A DNA stretch of 10,712 nucleotides. Source: an uncultured Lachnospiraceae bacterium (GTDB lineage: Bacteria > Bacillota > Clostridia > Lachnospirales > Lachnospiraceae). The notes beneath the pieces are model-generated. The model did not search any database and had not been told where the DNA came from. It was given only the letters and a program-made list of their open reading frames with translations. The stretch is from NCBI GenBank assembly GCA_934359535.1, contig CAKRLN010000069.1, positions 1 through 10,712 of the forward strand, in the 5' to 3' direction. Every line of letters begins with the position of its first letter. The first letter of the stretch is position 1. This document shows, one piece after another, positions 1 through 7,138 of this stretch. Both the position numbers and the translations under genes were made by a program.

Positions 1-906
1 CTCTACCGGTGCTTCCCCATGGCTTACATGCTTGATCTTTGCATCCATCTCTCCAAGAAGCTTTGATTCTGCGTCCTTGGTCTTTTCAATCGTAAAATAT
101 CTTCCGGTCTGCTCCTTTTTATTCCATGTAAAATAAATGCGGTAGCAGGACGGTACGGACATGTTCTGTTCTGGAAAATCAACCCGAACAATAAAAAGAT
201 CTTCGCTGATATCCATAACCATCACAGAAAAATCTTCCGGCAGATATGGATATAGGCGTTTCTCCTGATAGGATTCCTCATAAAGTGCATCAATAAACTC
301 TTCTTTTTTCTCACAAAGCTCATCCAAAAACGCCTGTCCATCCTCAAAAAACTTCTTCGGAAGGAAATTAAATTCATAATGCTTTCTTGCAAGTGCATTA
401 TACTGCTGTTCTGTTACGCGTACCGGCTTTGGTCCTGTTTTTTTACTGAGCGCCTCCAGGTTTGCTTTGATTTTTACGGTAAGCGGCTTCTGGAATACAA
501 GATTCTGTGTAAACGGATTGATCACAATTCCGTCTAAATCAGACTTCTCATTCGCTGCCATATTATTAATAACAAGATATGGAAGATTTAAAATTCCCGG
601 AATCTTCGGCTCCTTTGGAACCTGTGATATTGAAGTATAGACCGGAATAAATTTCTGTGCCTGATCCTTTGATGTAATCGTAAGTGGAAACGGCTTATTC
701 TCCTCATTTACAACTGCCGGAACCAAAAGACGGCATCGGCACAGCTCATTGATCAGTCTGCTTAAATTCTCATTCGTCCGCTCTGCCATATATGTATCTA
801 CAGCTTTTTCAACGCTTTCATTCTGTACATTTAAAGTCATCTGACGGTCCTGTTCCTGTTTCTTTTCCTCCTGTGTACCGTTTTGATTTGTATTCTTTTC
901 GTCCAT
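1..906 (-). CDS. SseB-family protein, C-terminal end cut by the window edge
   Basis: The minus frame is open from an ATG at 906 to the left edge, giving 302 residues without a stop, so the C-terminus is outside the window. A GAAAGGA ribosome binding site lies about 10 nt before the ATG. The N-terminus (about residues 1-35) is polar and Q/E/K rich. Residues from about 40 to 150 resemble the SseB N-terminal domain: a run around CRLLVPAVV, then IPVYTS, and the characteristic INPFTQNLVF segment. The second half is a mixed alpha/beta region with FFEDGQAFLDEL and many aromatic residues, consistent with an SseB C-terminal-type domain. SseB proteins are small soluble proteins; the E. coli member is linked to serine sensitivity, but the biochemical role is not established. 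It lies 105 bp downstream of cardiolipin synthase on the same strand and may have its own promoter. Family assignment is from remembered motifs, with no search made. Confidence 0.75.
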   Translation of the reverse strand, partial: MDEKNTNQNGTQEEKKQEQDRQMTLNVQNESVEKAVDTYMAERTNENLSRLINELCRCRLLVPAVVNEENKPFPLTITSKDQAQKFIPVYTSISQVPKEPKIPGILNLPYLVINNMAANEKSDLDGIVINPFTQNLVFQKPLTVKIKANLEALSKKTGPKPVRVTEQQYNALARKHYEFNFLPKKFFEDGQAFLDELCEKKEEFIDALYEESYQEKRLYPYLPEDFSVMVMDISEDLFIVRVDFPEQNMSVPSCYRIYFTWNKKEQTGRYFTIEKTKDAESKLLGEMDAKIKHVSHGEAPVE

Positions 907-970
907 TTTATTAAATTCCTTTCCCCTGTGCTTTGGCACCGGCATACCGGAAGCCTGCACACTGACTTTT

Positions 971-1000
971 ATTTTACCATATCCCGCACCATTTGTACAA
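971..1000 (-). promoter_or_regulatory. candidate promoter for the SseB-family gene
   Basis: On the minus strand a -10 hexamer TAAAAT (971-976) is preceded by TGG, giving an extended -10 form (TGn). A weak -35, TTGTAC (995-1000), lies 18 nt upstream. It sits in the 105-bp gap between cls and the SseB gene, about 65 nt before the ATG. The -10 is good (5 of 6) but the -35 matches only 3 of 6, so the gene could equally be read through from cls. Confidence 0.35.
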
Positions 1001-1011
1001 AGAAAAACGCA

Positions 1012-2574
1012 TCATAATAACGGTGCAAACAGACGCAGAATGCACTGACCGATCCGAAGCACTGCGGACCTGCCATCCCGATACTTTTCGGTAACCTCCT
1101 CACAGACCAAAAACAGACGCTCAAAGTCCTTCCCAATCTCCTGCACAGCATCCATCTGGTATAAAAATACACCATTTTCGAAATGATGGTACAGACTCCG
1201 GTAATCAAAGTTAATCGTTCCGATTGTCGCCGCTTCCCCATCACAGACCGTCTGCTTCGCATGGATAAAGCCCGGCGTGTACTCATACATCCGGACGCCC
1301 TGGCGGACAAGCCCCGCATAGTAGGAGCGCGTCACCTTATAGATCATTTTCTTATCCGGAATTCCCGGTGTGATAATCCGGACATCCACACCTCGTTTTG
1401 CGGCAAGACCAAGCTCCCGCACCATCTCATCACTGATAATCAGATATGGTGTAGAAGCATAAAAGCTGTGCTTTGCATGCTTGATCAGATTGAGATATAC
1501 ACTCTCACCAAGTGCTTCCCCATCAAGCGGACTATCTGCATAAGGCTGCACAAAGCCCTGTTCTGCTGCCGTATAATCCGGCTTCCTGAGAAACGGACGG
1601 ATATCCTCCTTCAATCCCTGTACCGGCTTATTGCTTCGTTCCATAGCATTCCACATTTCAAGAAACATTACCGTAAGGCTTCTTACCGCATCTCCGCACA
1701 GCCGGATTCCGGTGTCCTTCCAATGTCCATACGGATGTGTCAGGTTAAAATACTCATTCGCCAGATTATAGCCACCGGTAAAACCGATCTTTCCATCAAT
1801 CACTGTAATTTTCCGGTGATCCCGGTTATTCATAAACATATTAAAAAACGGATTGACTGGATTAAACACCCGGCATTTCACCCCAACTGCTTCCATGCGC
1901 CGGATAAAGTCGGTATTGATAAATCCGATGCTTCCGACATCATCATAAAATAACCGCACATCCACACCGGCTGCTGCACGTTCTGCAAGAATATCCTTTA
2001 TCTGGAGAAATGCCTCGGCTTCCTCAATGGCATGGTATTCCATAAAAATAAATTTTTCTGCCTGCTTTAATGCAAGAAGCTGTGCCTCAAAGCCTTTTTT
2101 CGCATCATCATAAAATACAATATCTGTATTGCGGTAAACCGGATAGCCTCCAAAATCCCGCACATAACGGCACTGATTGGCAATCCCGTAATCCTCGTTT
2201 TCCAGTGCCACAAACACCTCCAGCTCCTGCGGATTATACGGCTTTAGTGCTTCATCAAGCTTGGCAAAGCGTTCCCGCATACGCTTTGTGGAATTGGAAT
2301 TTCCAAAGATTGCATAGATGCATAAGCCCGCAACCGGAAAAGTCAGAATCAAAATAATCCACGGCATCTTAAATGCTGCATTGGAGTGTTTTCCATAGAT
2401 ACGCAGTGCCACAGTAAGTGCCAATATACTGCTGAACAGGGAAATTGCCGTAGAATACCGGTTCAGCCGCACAAACAGCTCAACGATCCAGAGTACCTGG
2501 ATAAGTATACTGATACCCGTCACCGTAAGTCTTCCTACACTGTTTTTTACATTTGTTTTCTGTTCCGATCTCAT
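1012..2574 (-). CDS. cls: cardiolipin synthase (phospholipase D superfamily)
   Basis: A 520-residue membrane-bound enzyme that makes cardiolipin, in the bacterial Cls reaction by condensing two phosphatidylglycerol molecules and releasing glycerol. Two hydrophobic segments near the N-terminus (about residues 17-58 and 70-90) match the membrane anchor of ClsA-type enzymes. Two HKD catalytic motifs are intact: H253-x-K255-x4-D260 followed by GGYN, and H438-x-K440-x4-D445 followed by GTINFDYRS. Length is typical (480-520). The start is supported by AAGGAAA about 8 nt upstream of the ATG at 2574. It follows the Nudix gene by only 35 bp on the same strand, so the two are probably co-transcribed. 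All key residues are present and nothing suggests decay. Confidence 0.95.
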   Translation of the reverse strand: MRSEQKTNVKNSVGRLTVTGISILIQVLWIVELFVRLNRYSTAISLFSSILALTVALRIYGKHSNAAFKMPWIILILTFPVAGLCIYAIFGNSNSTKRMRERFAKLDEALKPYNPQELEVFVALENEDYGIANQCRYVRDFGGYPVYRNTDIVFYDDAKKGFEAQLLALKQAEKFIFMEYHAIEEAEAFLQIKDILAERAAAGVDVRLFYDDVGSIGFINTDFIRRMEAVGVKCRVFNPVNPFFNMFMNNRDHRKITVIDGKIGFTGGYNLANEYFNLTHPYGHWKDTGIRLCGDAVRSLTVMFLEMWNAMERSNKPVQGLKEDIRPFLRKPDYTAAEQGFVQPYADSPLDGEALGESVYLNLIKHAKHSFYASTPYLIISDEMVRELGLAAKRGVDVRIITPGIPDKKMIYKVTRSYYAGLVRQGVRMYEYTPGFIHAKQTVCDGEAATIGTINFDYRSLYHHFENGVFLYQMDAVQEIGKDFERLFLVCEEVTEKYRDGRSAVLRIGQCILRLFAPLL

Positions 2575-2609
2575 TACAAATTTCCTTCTTTCAATCAGCC
2601 TTTTTCAAT

Positions 2610-3131
2610 TTATCTGTTCTTAAAGCTTCCATTCGCATACATCCGTACAAATTCCGTATCCCGGAAAATCCATGGCTGGTTCAAAAATTCTGCATTCCCG
2701 GCAATGATCTCCTCCGGGGATGCCCAGACCAGATGATACCCCTTCTCGATCTCACTGGCTGTCATATGAGGCTTTGTCATCTCCTCTTTGACATCACAGA
2801 AAAAAAACATGGAATGACAGTGAAAAATTTTATCCGGCTCAAAACGATCACGGCGTTTTTCCTCAATTTCACCAATTGGCCGAATACTCTCCGGAAGCAC
2901 AAGAAGACCGGATTCCTCCTGAACCTCCCGAAGCAGGGCATCCGTATAAGTCTCTCCTTCATCCATGCCGCCGCCAAGAATTTTATACTCGCCCATACGT
3001 CCCTTTTGTGCTGCAATCTTTCCATCCCGCACAATCACGGCGCGCACGGAAAACTTCTCAAATTCCTCCATATCACTTGTATAATTTTTCAGATCATAGA
3101 TATGTATTTTTTCCATATGCATATTTTCCAT
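2610..3131 (-). CDS. Nudix hydrolase
   Basis: A soluble pyrophosphohydrolase of the Nudix superfamily, about 173 residues from the chosen start. A complete Nudix box G-x5-E-x7-REVQEESGL occupies about residues 54-76, with the metal-binding REVQEE core intact. The flanking beta strands (FSVRAVIVRDGKIAAQKG before, IGEIEEKRRDRF after) fit the fold. The substrate cannot be told from sequence; NUDT-type nucleotide or nucleotide-sugar substrates are possible. The frame runs open to an ATG at 3188, but AGGAGG at 3139-3144 lies inside that extension. It sits 7 nt before the ATG at 3131 and 4 nt before the adjacent ATG at 3134, so translation starts at 3131 or 3134. It is the first gene of the block Nudix-cls-SseB and follows a terminator. 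Confidence 0.9.
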   Translation of the reverse strand: MENMHMEKIHIYDLKNYTSDMEEFEKFSVRAVIVRDGKIAAQKGRMGEYKILGGGMDEGETYTDALLREVQEESGLLVLPESIRPIGEIEEKRRDRFEPDKIFHCHSMFFFCDVKEEMTKPHMTASEIEKGYHLVWASPEEIIAGNAEFLNQPWIFRDTEFVRMYANGSFKNR

Positions 3132-3138
3132 CATACCG

Positions 3139-3144
3139 CCTCCT
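3139..3144 (-). promoter_or_regulatory. ribosome binding site that sets the Nudix start
   Basis: A perfect AGGAGG on the minus strand, 7 nt upstream of the ATG at 3131. It lies within the open frame extending to 3188, so the 18-19 residue upstream extension should not be annotated as protein. Confidence 0.8.
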
Positions 3145-3159
3145 CTGTATTTATCCAAC

Positions 3160-3188
3160 ATTGTACATGAAAAAACCACCAACTGCAA
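3160..3188 (-). promoter_or_regulatory. candidate promoter of the Nudix-cls block
   Basis: On the minus strand TTGCAG (3183-3188), a 17-nt spacer and TACAAT (3160-3165, 5 of 6) form a plausible sigma-A promoter just before the Nudix ribosome binding site. The -35 and spacer overlap the terminator hairpin of the preceding gene. The -35 matches only 3 of 6, so this is tentative, but some promoter is expected here because a terminator precedes the block. Confidence 0.4.
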
Positions 3189-3209
3189 TGATACAGCAAG
3201 TGGTTTTTT
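3170..3209 (-). terminator. intrinsic terminator after the ferritin-like gene
   Basis: The arms AAAAAACCAC (3170-3179) and GTGGTTTTTT (3200-3209) are perfectly complementary over 10 bp and enclose a 20-nt loop in which TGC and GCA can also pair. Read leftward it sits 15 nt after the stop of the ferritin-like gene and ends in a T run. The A/T symmetry means it could work on either strand, but only the minus-strand gene ends here. The core has only four G-C pairs, so termination may be partial. Confidence 0.7.
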
Positions 3210-3223
3210 CTCGTTTTTTGCGC

Positions 3224-3682
3224 TTATGACATTCCGTTTACCTGTTTATATTTGTAAAGCATCTCTGCATGGTTCTGCTCCTCAATCTGAATGTCTGCAA
3301 GAAGCTTTCTTACGTCAGAGTCACCAAAATTAAACACATTGGAATTGTACTCGCCGGACACCATTTTCTCGGTTCCAATACAGTCTGTGGCAAGAAAGCA
3401 GTCGTCCTGCTTATCCGTAGGATTAGTCATCGTATCATAGCATGCCTTCGGCTCATAATCGCGCCCATCGGAATCATTGCAGTCCACTGACGGAACTGTC
3501 CCTGAAAGCACCTGTGTCAGCGAATCATAATGGTTCTGTTCCTTCTGCCTCAGATCCTCGAACAGATTTTTAAGCACCGGGTCCTTCGCCTGTGTGGCAT
3601 ATTTTTCATACTTTGTCACACAGCTTTTTTCCTGCGTCTGCAGATCCTGGATCACTGTTTTTTCACGTTCTGATAAAATCAT
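3224..3682 (-). CDS. ferritin-like (rubrerythrin/CotF-type) di-iron protein
   Basis: A 152-residue, all-helical soluble protein related to the ferritin-like proteins often annotated as CotF-type spore coat proteins in Clostridia. From the chosen start it carries E18, E48-x-x-H51, E105 and E135-x-x-H138, which is the six-ligand pattern of a rubrerythrin-type di-iron site. Each half contains an E followed exactly 30 residues later by EQNH, so the two helical hairpins align without a gap. A linker of about 50 residues containing four cysteines (CNDSD, CYDT, DDC, TDC) joins them. Possible roles are oxidative-stress defence, iron handling or spore coat; none can be chosen from sequence. The ATG at 3697 overlaps the GGAGG ribosome binding site (3691-3695), so the ATG at 3682, 8 nt downstream, is preferred. 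It lies 65 bp after the antiporter with no terminator seen between them. Confidence 0.8.
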   Translation of the reverse strand: MILSEREKTVIQDLQTQEKSCVTKYEKYATQAKDPVLKNLFEDLRQKEQNHYDSLTQVLSGTVPSVDCNDSDGRDYEPKACYDTMTNPTDKQDDCFLATDCIGTEKMVSGEYNSNVFNFGDSDVRKLLADIQIEEQNHAEMLYKYKQVNGMS

Positions 3683-3690
3683 ATTTCGTT

Positions 3691-3695
3691 CCTCC
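3691..3695 (-). promoter_or_regulatory. ribosome binding site that sets the ferritin-like start
   Basis: GGAGG on the minus strand lies 8 nt before the ATG at 3682. The longer open frame starts with an ATG (3697) that abuts this same GGAGG, so the extra five residues are very likely untranslated leader. Confidence 0.75.
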
Positions 3696-3747
3696 ATTTC
3701 GACTTGATAACGATCACAGTCATTATTATGGAAAAAACGGACAGATT

Positions 3748-5145
3748 CTATACATGCGGTTTGGAACGGTTGATCACAAGCATATCATCCGGCTGCAATA
3801 CAACATCTCCATTCGGAATAATGATTTCCCCATTCCGTTCAATCATAATGATAAGCTCATTTTTCCGGCGTGGAAGCTCTGCCAGACTTAACCCGACATA
3901 CGGATGGGAAGCATCGAGCGTTCTTTCGATCAGATGGAGCTTTGTATAATCATTAAATGTCTTCATGACATTTTCCTTCTCATCGATCATGCCAGTCAGC
4001 TTCGCCATAAACGGGATCATCGAGCCCTGCATCAGAATTGAGAAAATAACGATCAGAAACACAATATGGTAAATATCTATAGTCGTTGTAAGTGACCGCT
4101 CTGCCATAATCGCAAACACAATGGATGCCGCTCCGCGAAGCCCTGACCACGACACAAGCGCAATCTGGGAAAAGCTGCTGCCAAACGGGATCAGAATCAC
4201 TGACACAACAAGCGGTCTTACAATAAAAGTCAGAAGAAGTGCAATCACAAGCGCTGGAAAAAATACTGCCGGAAGTCTTGAAGGGAATGCTAAAAGTCCC
4301 AGTAAAAAGAAAATCAGAATCTGCATCAGTCCTGTCAGCCCATCAAAGAAATGCACAAGTCCGGGCTTATTGGAAAATTCGGAATTGCCAAGAATAATTC
4401 CAAGAATATACACACTCAGGTAGCCATTTCCACCAAACTTTACCGAAAGTGCATACGCAAGCACCGCCATTCCAACGGTAAAGATAACATCAAATCCATC
4501 GGTCGGAAATTCATCCCTCTGTAACATTTTGACCGCAATCCACGCACAAAACGCACCACAGACCACCCCAAGAAGCACCTGTGCGGCAATCATGCCAAGC
4601 ATCGTAATGCCATCCATGCTGCCCTTTTCCATGGTAAGAAAAATAACCGTCAGCATATATGCACACGGGTCATTGCTGCCGCTCTCCACCTCTAGTAAAG
4701 AAGCAGTCCGGTATTTTAAATTTAACTTCCGGGATCTTAAAACAGAAAAAACAGATGCTGCATCGGTAGAACTAAGTAATGCTCCAAGAAGCAGGCTTTC
4801 CAGCCAGTCGAAATGAAGAATCGTATGACAGAGCCAGCCTGTCAGCCCGGCAGTCATAACAACCCCCACTGTTGACAAAAGAACCGCCTTTGCCGCCACT
4901 GGCCTTGCTTCCCTCCAGTTTGTACCAAAGCCGCCATAAAACATAATAAAAATAAGCGCAATCGAACAAAGCTCCTCCGCAGTCTGATAGTTGTCAAACG
5001 CAATTTTCACAACTCCATCCGAGCCAAAAAACATCCCAAGCAGGATAAAGGCCAGAAGCATTGGTACCCCAAATCTTTCTGACACCTTATCCAAAAATAC
5101 GCATGCAAGTATGACAATTGCCACGATCAGTAAGGTCTGGATCAT
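3748..5145 (-). CDS. CPA1-family cation/proton antiporter with TrkA-C domain (NhaP2/CvrA-like)
   Basis: A 465-residue integral membrane protein exchanging K+ or Na+ for protons, similar to NhaP2/CvrA potassium/proton antiporters. About 12 hydrophobic segments cover residues 1-385. Family motifs are intact: SSTDAA at about 125-130 (D128), ESGSNDP at 154-160 with the N158-D159 pair expected to bind the ion, and SWSGLRGA at 332-339. Residues from about 395 to 460 (GLSLAELPRRKNELIIMI to VLQPDDMLVI) match a TrkA-C (RCK-C) regulatory domain. Longer NhaP2 proteins have a further C-terminal domain, which is missing here. TrkA-C domains in some Firmicutes antiporters bind c-di-AMP, so nucleotide control is possible but only inferred. 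The start has AAAGGAGG 6 nt upstream, overlapping the stop of the small membrane gene before it. Ion specificity is uncertain. Confidence 0.9.
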   Translation of the reverse strand: MIQTLLIVAIVILACVFLDKVSERFGVPMLLAFILLGMFFGSDGVVKIAFDNYQTAEELCSIALIFIMFYGGFGTNWREARPVAAKAVLLSTVGVVMTAGLTGWLCHTILHFDWLESLLLGALLSSTDAASVFSVLRSRKLNLKYRTASLLEVESGSNDPCAYMLTVIFLTMEKGSMDGITMLGMIAAQVLLGVVCGAFCAWIAVKMLQRDEFPTDGFDVIFTVGMAVLAYALSVKFGGNGYLSVYILGIILGNSEFSNKPGLVHFFDGLTGLMQILIFFLLGLLAFPSRLPAVFFPALVIALLLTFIVRPLVVSVILIPFGSSFSQIALVSWSGLRGAASIVFAIMAERSLTTTIDIYHIVFLIVIFSILMQGSMIPFMAKLTGMIDEKENVMKTFNDYTKLHLIERTLDASHPYVGLSLAELPRRKNELIIMIERNGEIIIPNGDVVLQPDDMLVINRSKPHV

Positions 5146-5157
5146 ACAGCTCCTCCT

Positions 5158-5280
5158 TTATTTTTTTGTATCACAGTCCTTCGGACTTTCATCCTTTCCA
5201 CAATATTCCAGCCAGAAGGCTGTAATGGTTGCAAGTACTACAATAACTATGATAATTCCAACAATGATATTTTCCAACAT
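5158..5280 (-). CDS. 40-residue single-span membrane protein
   Basis: From the ATG at 5280 the minus frame encodes 40 residues ending at TAA 5160-5158. Residues 1-4 (MLEN) are followed by one very hydrophobic helix from about 5 to 23, ending in FWLEYC, and then a short charged tail with two cysteines (C26 and C36) and terminal TKK. A GAAAGGG ribosome binding site lies about 9 nt upstream. The stop is followed within 12 nt by the antiporter ATG, and its TAA runs straight into the antiporter's AAGGAGG, so translation is likely coupled. Its size and place recall KdpF, the small stabilising peptide of the Kdp pump, and other mini-membrane subunits, but the sequence does not identify it as KdpF. 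Function unknown; an accessory peptide of the antiporter is the simplest guess. Confidence 0.7.
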   Translation of the reverse strand: MLENIIVGIIIVIVVLATITAFWLEYCGKDESPKDCDTKK

Positions 5281-5321
5281 ATTCTAACCCTTTCCAATTC
5301 CAGAAAATTTCCAGGGTTCCT

Positions 5322-6035
5322 TTATTTCATTTCTATGCTCTCTGTCTCATCGCTCATACGGTAGCCAACGCCAAGCTCATTTAATATGTAATGATATTCT
5401 CCCGGCTTTTCCCCGAATTTTTTACGGATATTTGCCATGTTGACCTGAAGCTTTTTGACACTCCCGGAATCGGAATAGCCCCAGATCTGGTTGATGATCT
5501 CTGCATAAGTCAGCACCCGCCCGGTATTCCTTGCAAGAAGCTCTACGATGTGATACTCCGTCTGCGTGAGCTTTACCGGTTTTCCAGCAAGTGTCACCCT
5601 TCGTGTATCATATGTGATCTCCATATCGGAAAGCTGATATACTCCCCGGTTCTGTTCCGGCATCCGAAAACGGCTGTTTCGGATCGCAGCCCGCACCCTT
5701 GCAAGAAGTTCTCCGGTTCCAAACGGCTTTGTAACATAGTCATTCACTCCAAGATCAAGTGCTTCCACCTTGTCCGATTCTGCTATTCTCGCCGAAAGCA
5801 CAATAATCGGAACATCTGAGGTTTTACGGATCTCCTTAATAATCTGCGTGCCATCCATATCCGGCAGTCCAAGATCTAAAATGACAAGATCCGGTGTCTC
5901 CTCCGCAAATCGGAAAAGACCGTCCTTTCCACTCTGTGCGGTAATCATCTCATATCCATTTGTCTCAAAGACCATCTTCACAAAGCTTACGATATTCGTC
6001 TCATCCTCGATCAGAAGAATTTTATAACTGCTCAT
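5322..6035 (-). CDS. kdpE: KdpE-like response regulator (OmpR family)
   Basis: A 237-residue cytoplasmic transcription factor. The receiver domain covers residues 1-120, with acidic pocket E10/D11, phospho-acceptor D54 in LVILDLGLPDMDG, S81 in IIVLSAR and the conserved K103 in VTKPFGTGEL. A winged-helix DNA-binding domain of OmpR/PhoB type spans about 130-227, with LTQTEYHIVELLARN and the closing GVGYRM. The closest named family I recognise is KdpE. The frame is open up to 6188, but the ATG at 6035 with GGAGG 9 nt upstream starts exactly at the canonical receiver (YKILLIEDE), so the upstream part overlapping the kinase is not translated. It overlaps the kinase gene by 14 nt, so the two are translationally linked. 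Likely targets include the downstream antiporter operon, by inference only, because no kdpFABC is visible. Confidence 0.88.
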   Translation of the reverse strand: MSSYKILLIEDETNIVSFVKMVFETNGYEMITAQSGKDGLFRFAEETPDLVILDLGLPDMDGTQIIKEIRKTSDVPIIVLSARIAESDKVEALDLGVNDYVTKPFGTGELLARVRAAIRNSRFRMPEQNRGVYQLSDMEITYDTRRVTLAGKPVKLTQTEYHIVELLARNTGRVLTYAEIINQIWGYSDSGSVKKLQVNMANIRKKFGEKPGEYHYILNELGVGYRMSDETESIEMK

Positions 6036-7089
6036 TCCTGTTTTCCTCCAAATCCAATGTAAAACGGAAAATGCATCCTCCATTCTCCCGGTTTGCTGCT
6101 GTGATGACGCCATTATGCGCCTTAATGATCGACGCACATACCGCAAGTCCGATTCCCATACTCTTTTTCTGGTTATCCACCGGCGCATCCTTCATTTCAA
6201 AATAATCCGTAAATATCCCCTTCAGCCGCTCCTTCTCGATTCCGCAGCCATCATCCGAAATCTCAAATACCGCCTTGTCACCAAGCACAAATACCGACAG
6301 TTCAATCACGGTAAGACCTTTCGCATGCTGCATCGCATTTTCTAAAATGTTCATAAGCACCTGTTCGATCAATACCGCATCCATCGGAATACTGATAAAC
6401 TCATCCGGGATATCAATTTGAATTTTCTGTTCTGGATAACGCTTACGGAATTTCATAAGAACCGAGTCGATCAGCTCTTCCAGCACGGTAGCGGTTTTTG
6501 CGATTTTTACGCCTTCCCCGTCAATCCTTGTGATCGAAAGAATATTTTCTACCATACGGACAAGCCACTGGGAGTCGTCCCGGATTCCATTTGCGAGCTG
6601 AAGCACCTGCGCTTTGTTCAACTGGTCATAATTCTCCACAATTGCGGAGCTTGCCCCGCAGATCGTTGTAAGCGGAGTCCGAAGATCATGGGAAACTGCC
6701 CGAAGAAGATTTCCGCGCATCTTCTCCTTTGCACTCTCCACCCTGATTTTTTCCTGATTTTTAAGCTGGGTTGTCAGTGTACAGGTCATGATCGTAATGA
6801 CCAGCATAATAAATGCAGATATGATATTCTCCGGAATGCTGAAATTGAATGCAAAATATGGAAATGCAAATGCAAAATTCAACTCCAGAACACTGAGCAG
6901 AGAAGCAATGATCCCATAAAGGAATCCATCTGTTATGAGAGATACCAAAAATACGGCAAGCGCCATGACCGCCGGTACGAGCGTGCTCGCTCCAAAATAT
7001 TTTTCAATTGCAAGACACAGTGCAAAGCAGCCTGCTAAAATACCAAGCAGCTTTCCGATATTCTGGAAAAAACGATGATTTTTTCTCAT
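6022..7089 (-). CDS. short KdpD-like sensor histidine kinase (DUF4118, HisKA, HATPase_c)
   Basis: A 355-residue membrane sensor kinase, partner of the adjacent KdpE-like regulator. Four hydrophobic segments in about residues 10-108 resemble the DUF4118 four-helix membrane domain of KdpD. The H-box AVSHDLRTPL has the phospho-acceptor H134. The ATPase has the N-box NILENA (N247, N251), the G1 box DDGCGI (280-284) and the G2 box GIGLAV (312-317). Full-length KdpD is about 900 residues, with an N-terminal KdpD domain, a Usp domain and a GAF region; all are absent. An in-frame TAA at 7113-7111 closes the frame just upstream, so they are not hidden there. Such short KdpD forms are known in Firmicutes. 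The start is supported by GGAGG 5 nt upstream. The signal sensed is unknown; loss of the Usp domain removes the part that binds c-di-AMP in some Gram-positive KdpDs. Confidence 0.88.
   Translation of the reverse strand: MRKNHRFFQNIGKLLGILAGCFALCLAIEKYFGASTLVPAVMALAVFLVSLITDGFLYGIIASLLSVLELNFAFAFPYFAFNFSIPENIISAFIMLVITIMTCTLTTQLKNQEKIRVESAKEKMRGNLLRAVSHDLRTPLTTICGASSAIVENYDQLNKAQVLQLANGIRDDSQWLVRMVENILSITRIDGEGVKIAKTATVLEELIDSVLMKFRKRYPEQKIQIDIPDEFISIPMDAVLIEQVLMNILENAMQHAKGLTVIELSVFVLGDKAVFEISDDGCGIEKERLKGIFTDYFEMKDAPVDNQKKSMGIGLAVCASIIKAHNGVITAANRENGGCIFRFTLDLEENRNEQL
6045..6049 (-). promoter_or_regulatory. ribosome binding site that sets the kdpE start
   Basis: GGAGG on the minus strand, 9 nt before the ATG at 6035, lies inside the end of the kinase gene. 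It marks the true regulator start against the longer open frame reaching 6188. Confidence 0.75.
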
Positions 7090-7109
7090 TTTGGCCTCCC
7101 ATATTACAA

Positions 7110-7138
7110 ATTATATGTTTTTGCTGGTAAAGAATCAG
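7110..7138 (-). promoter_or_regulatory. candidate promoter in front of the KdpD-like gene
   Basis: A perfect -10 TATAAT (7110-7115, minus strand) lies 20 nt before the kinase ATG in the 49-bp gap after tag. Seventeen nt upstream is CTGATT (7133-7138), a 3-of-6 match to a -35. If used, the leader would be very short, so that the ribosome binding site lies close to the transcript start. Read-through from tag is the alternative, since no terminator is seen in the gap. Confidence 0.4.

Noticed and set aside
939..950. CCGG-CATA-CCGG hairpin in the cls to SseB gap
   Set aside because: Only a 4-bp stem with no T run on either strand; too weak to call a terminator or regulatory RNA.
1183..1953. 256-codon plus-strand open frame
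   Set aside because: It lies wholly antisense to the well-supported cardiolipin synthase, has no ribosome binding site in a sensible place, and its product has no recognisable domain; a frame shadow.
3132..3188. Longer Nudix start at 3188
   Set aside because: The AGGAGG ribosome binding site lies inside this extension and the extension overlaps the terminator hairpin and candidate promoter.
5158..5280. Naming the small membrane protein KdpF
   Set aside because: Position near kdpDE is suggestive, but there is no kdpABC here, the protein is longer than typical KdpF, and it has cysteines and a charged tail not expected of KdpF.
6036..6188. N-terminal extension of the response regulator by about 51 residues
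   Set aside because: The segment overlaps the conserved kinase C-terminus, is arginine rich and domain-free, and the receiver domain starts exactly at the ATG at 6035 with a good ribosome binding site.
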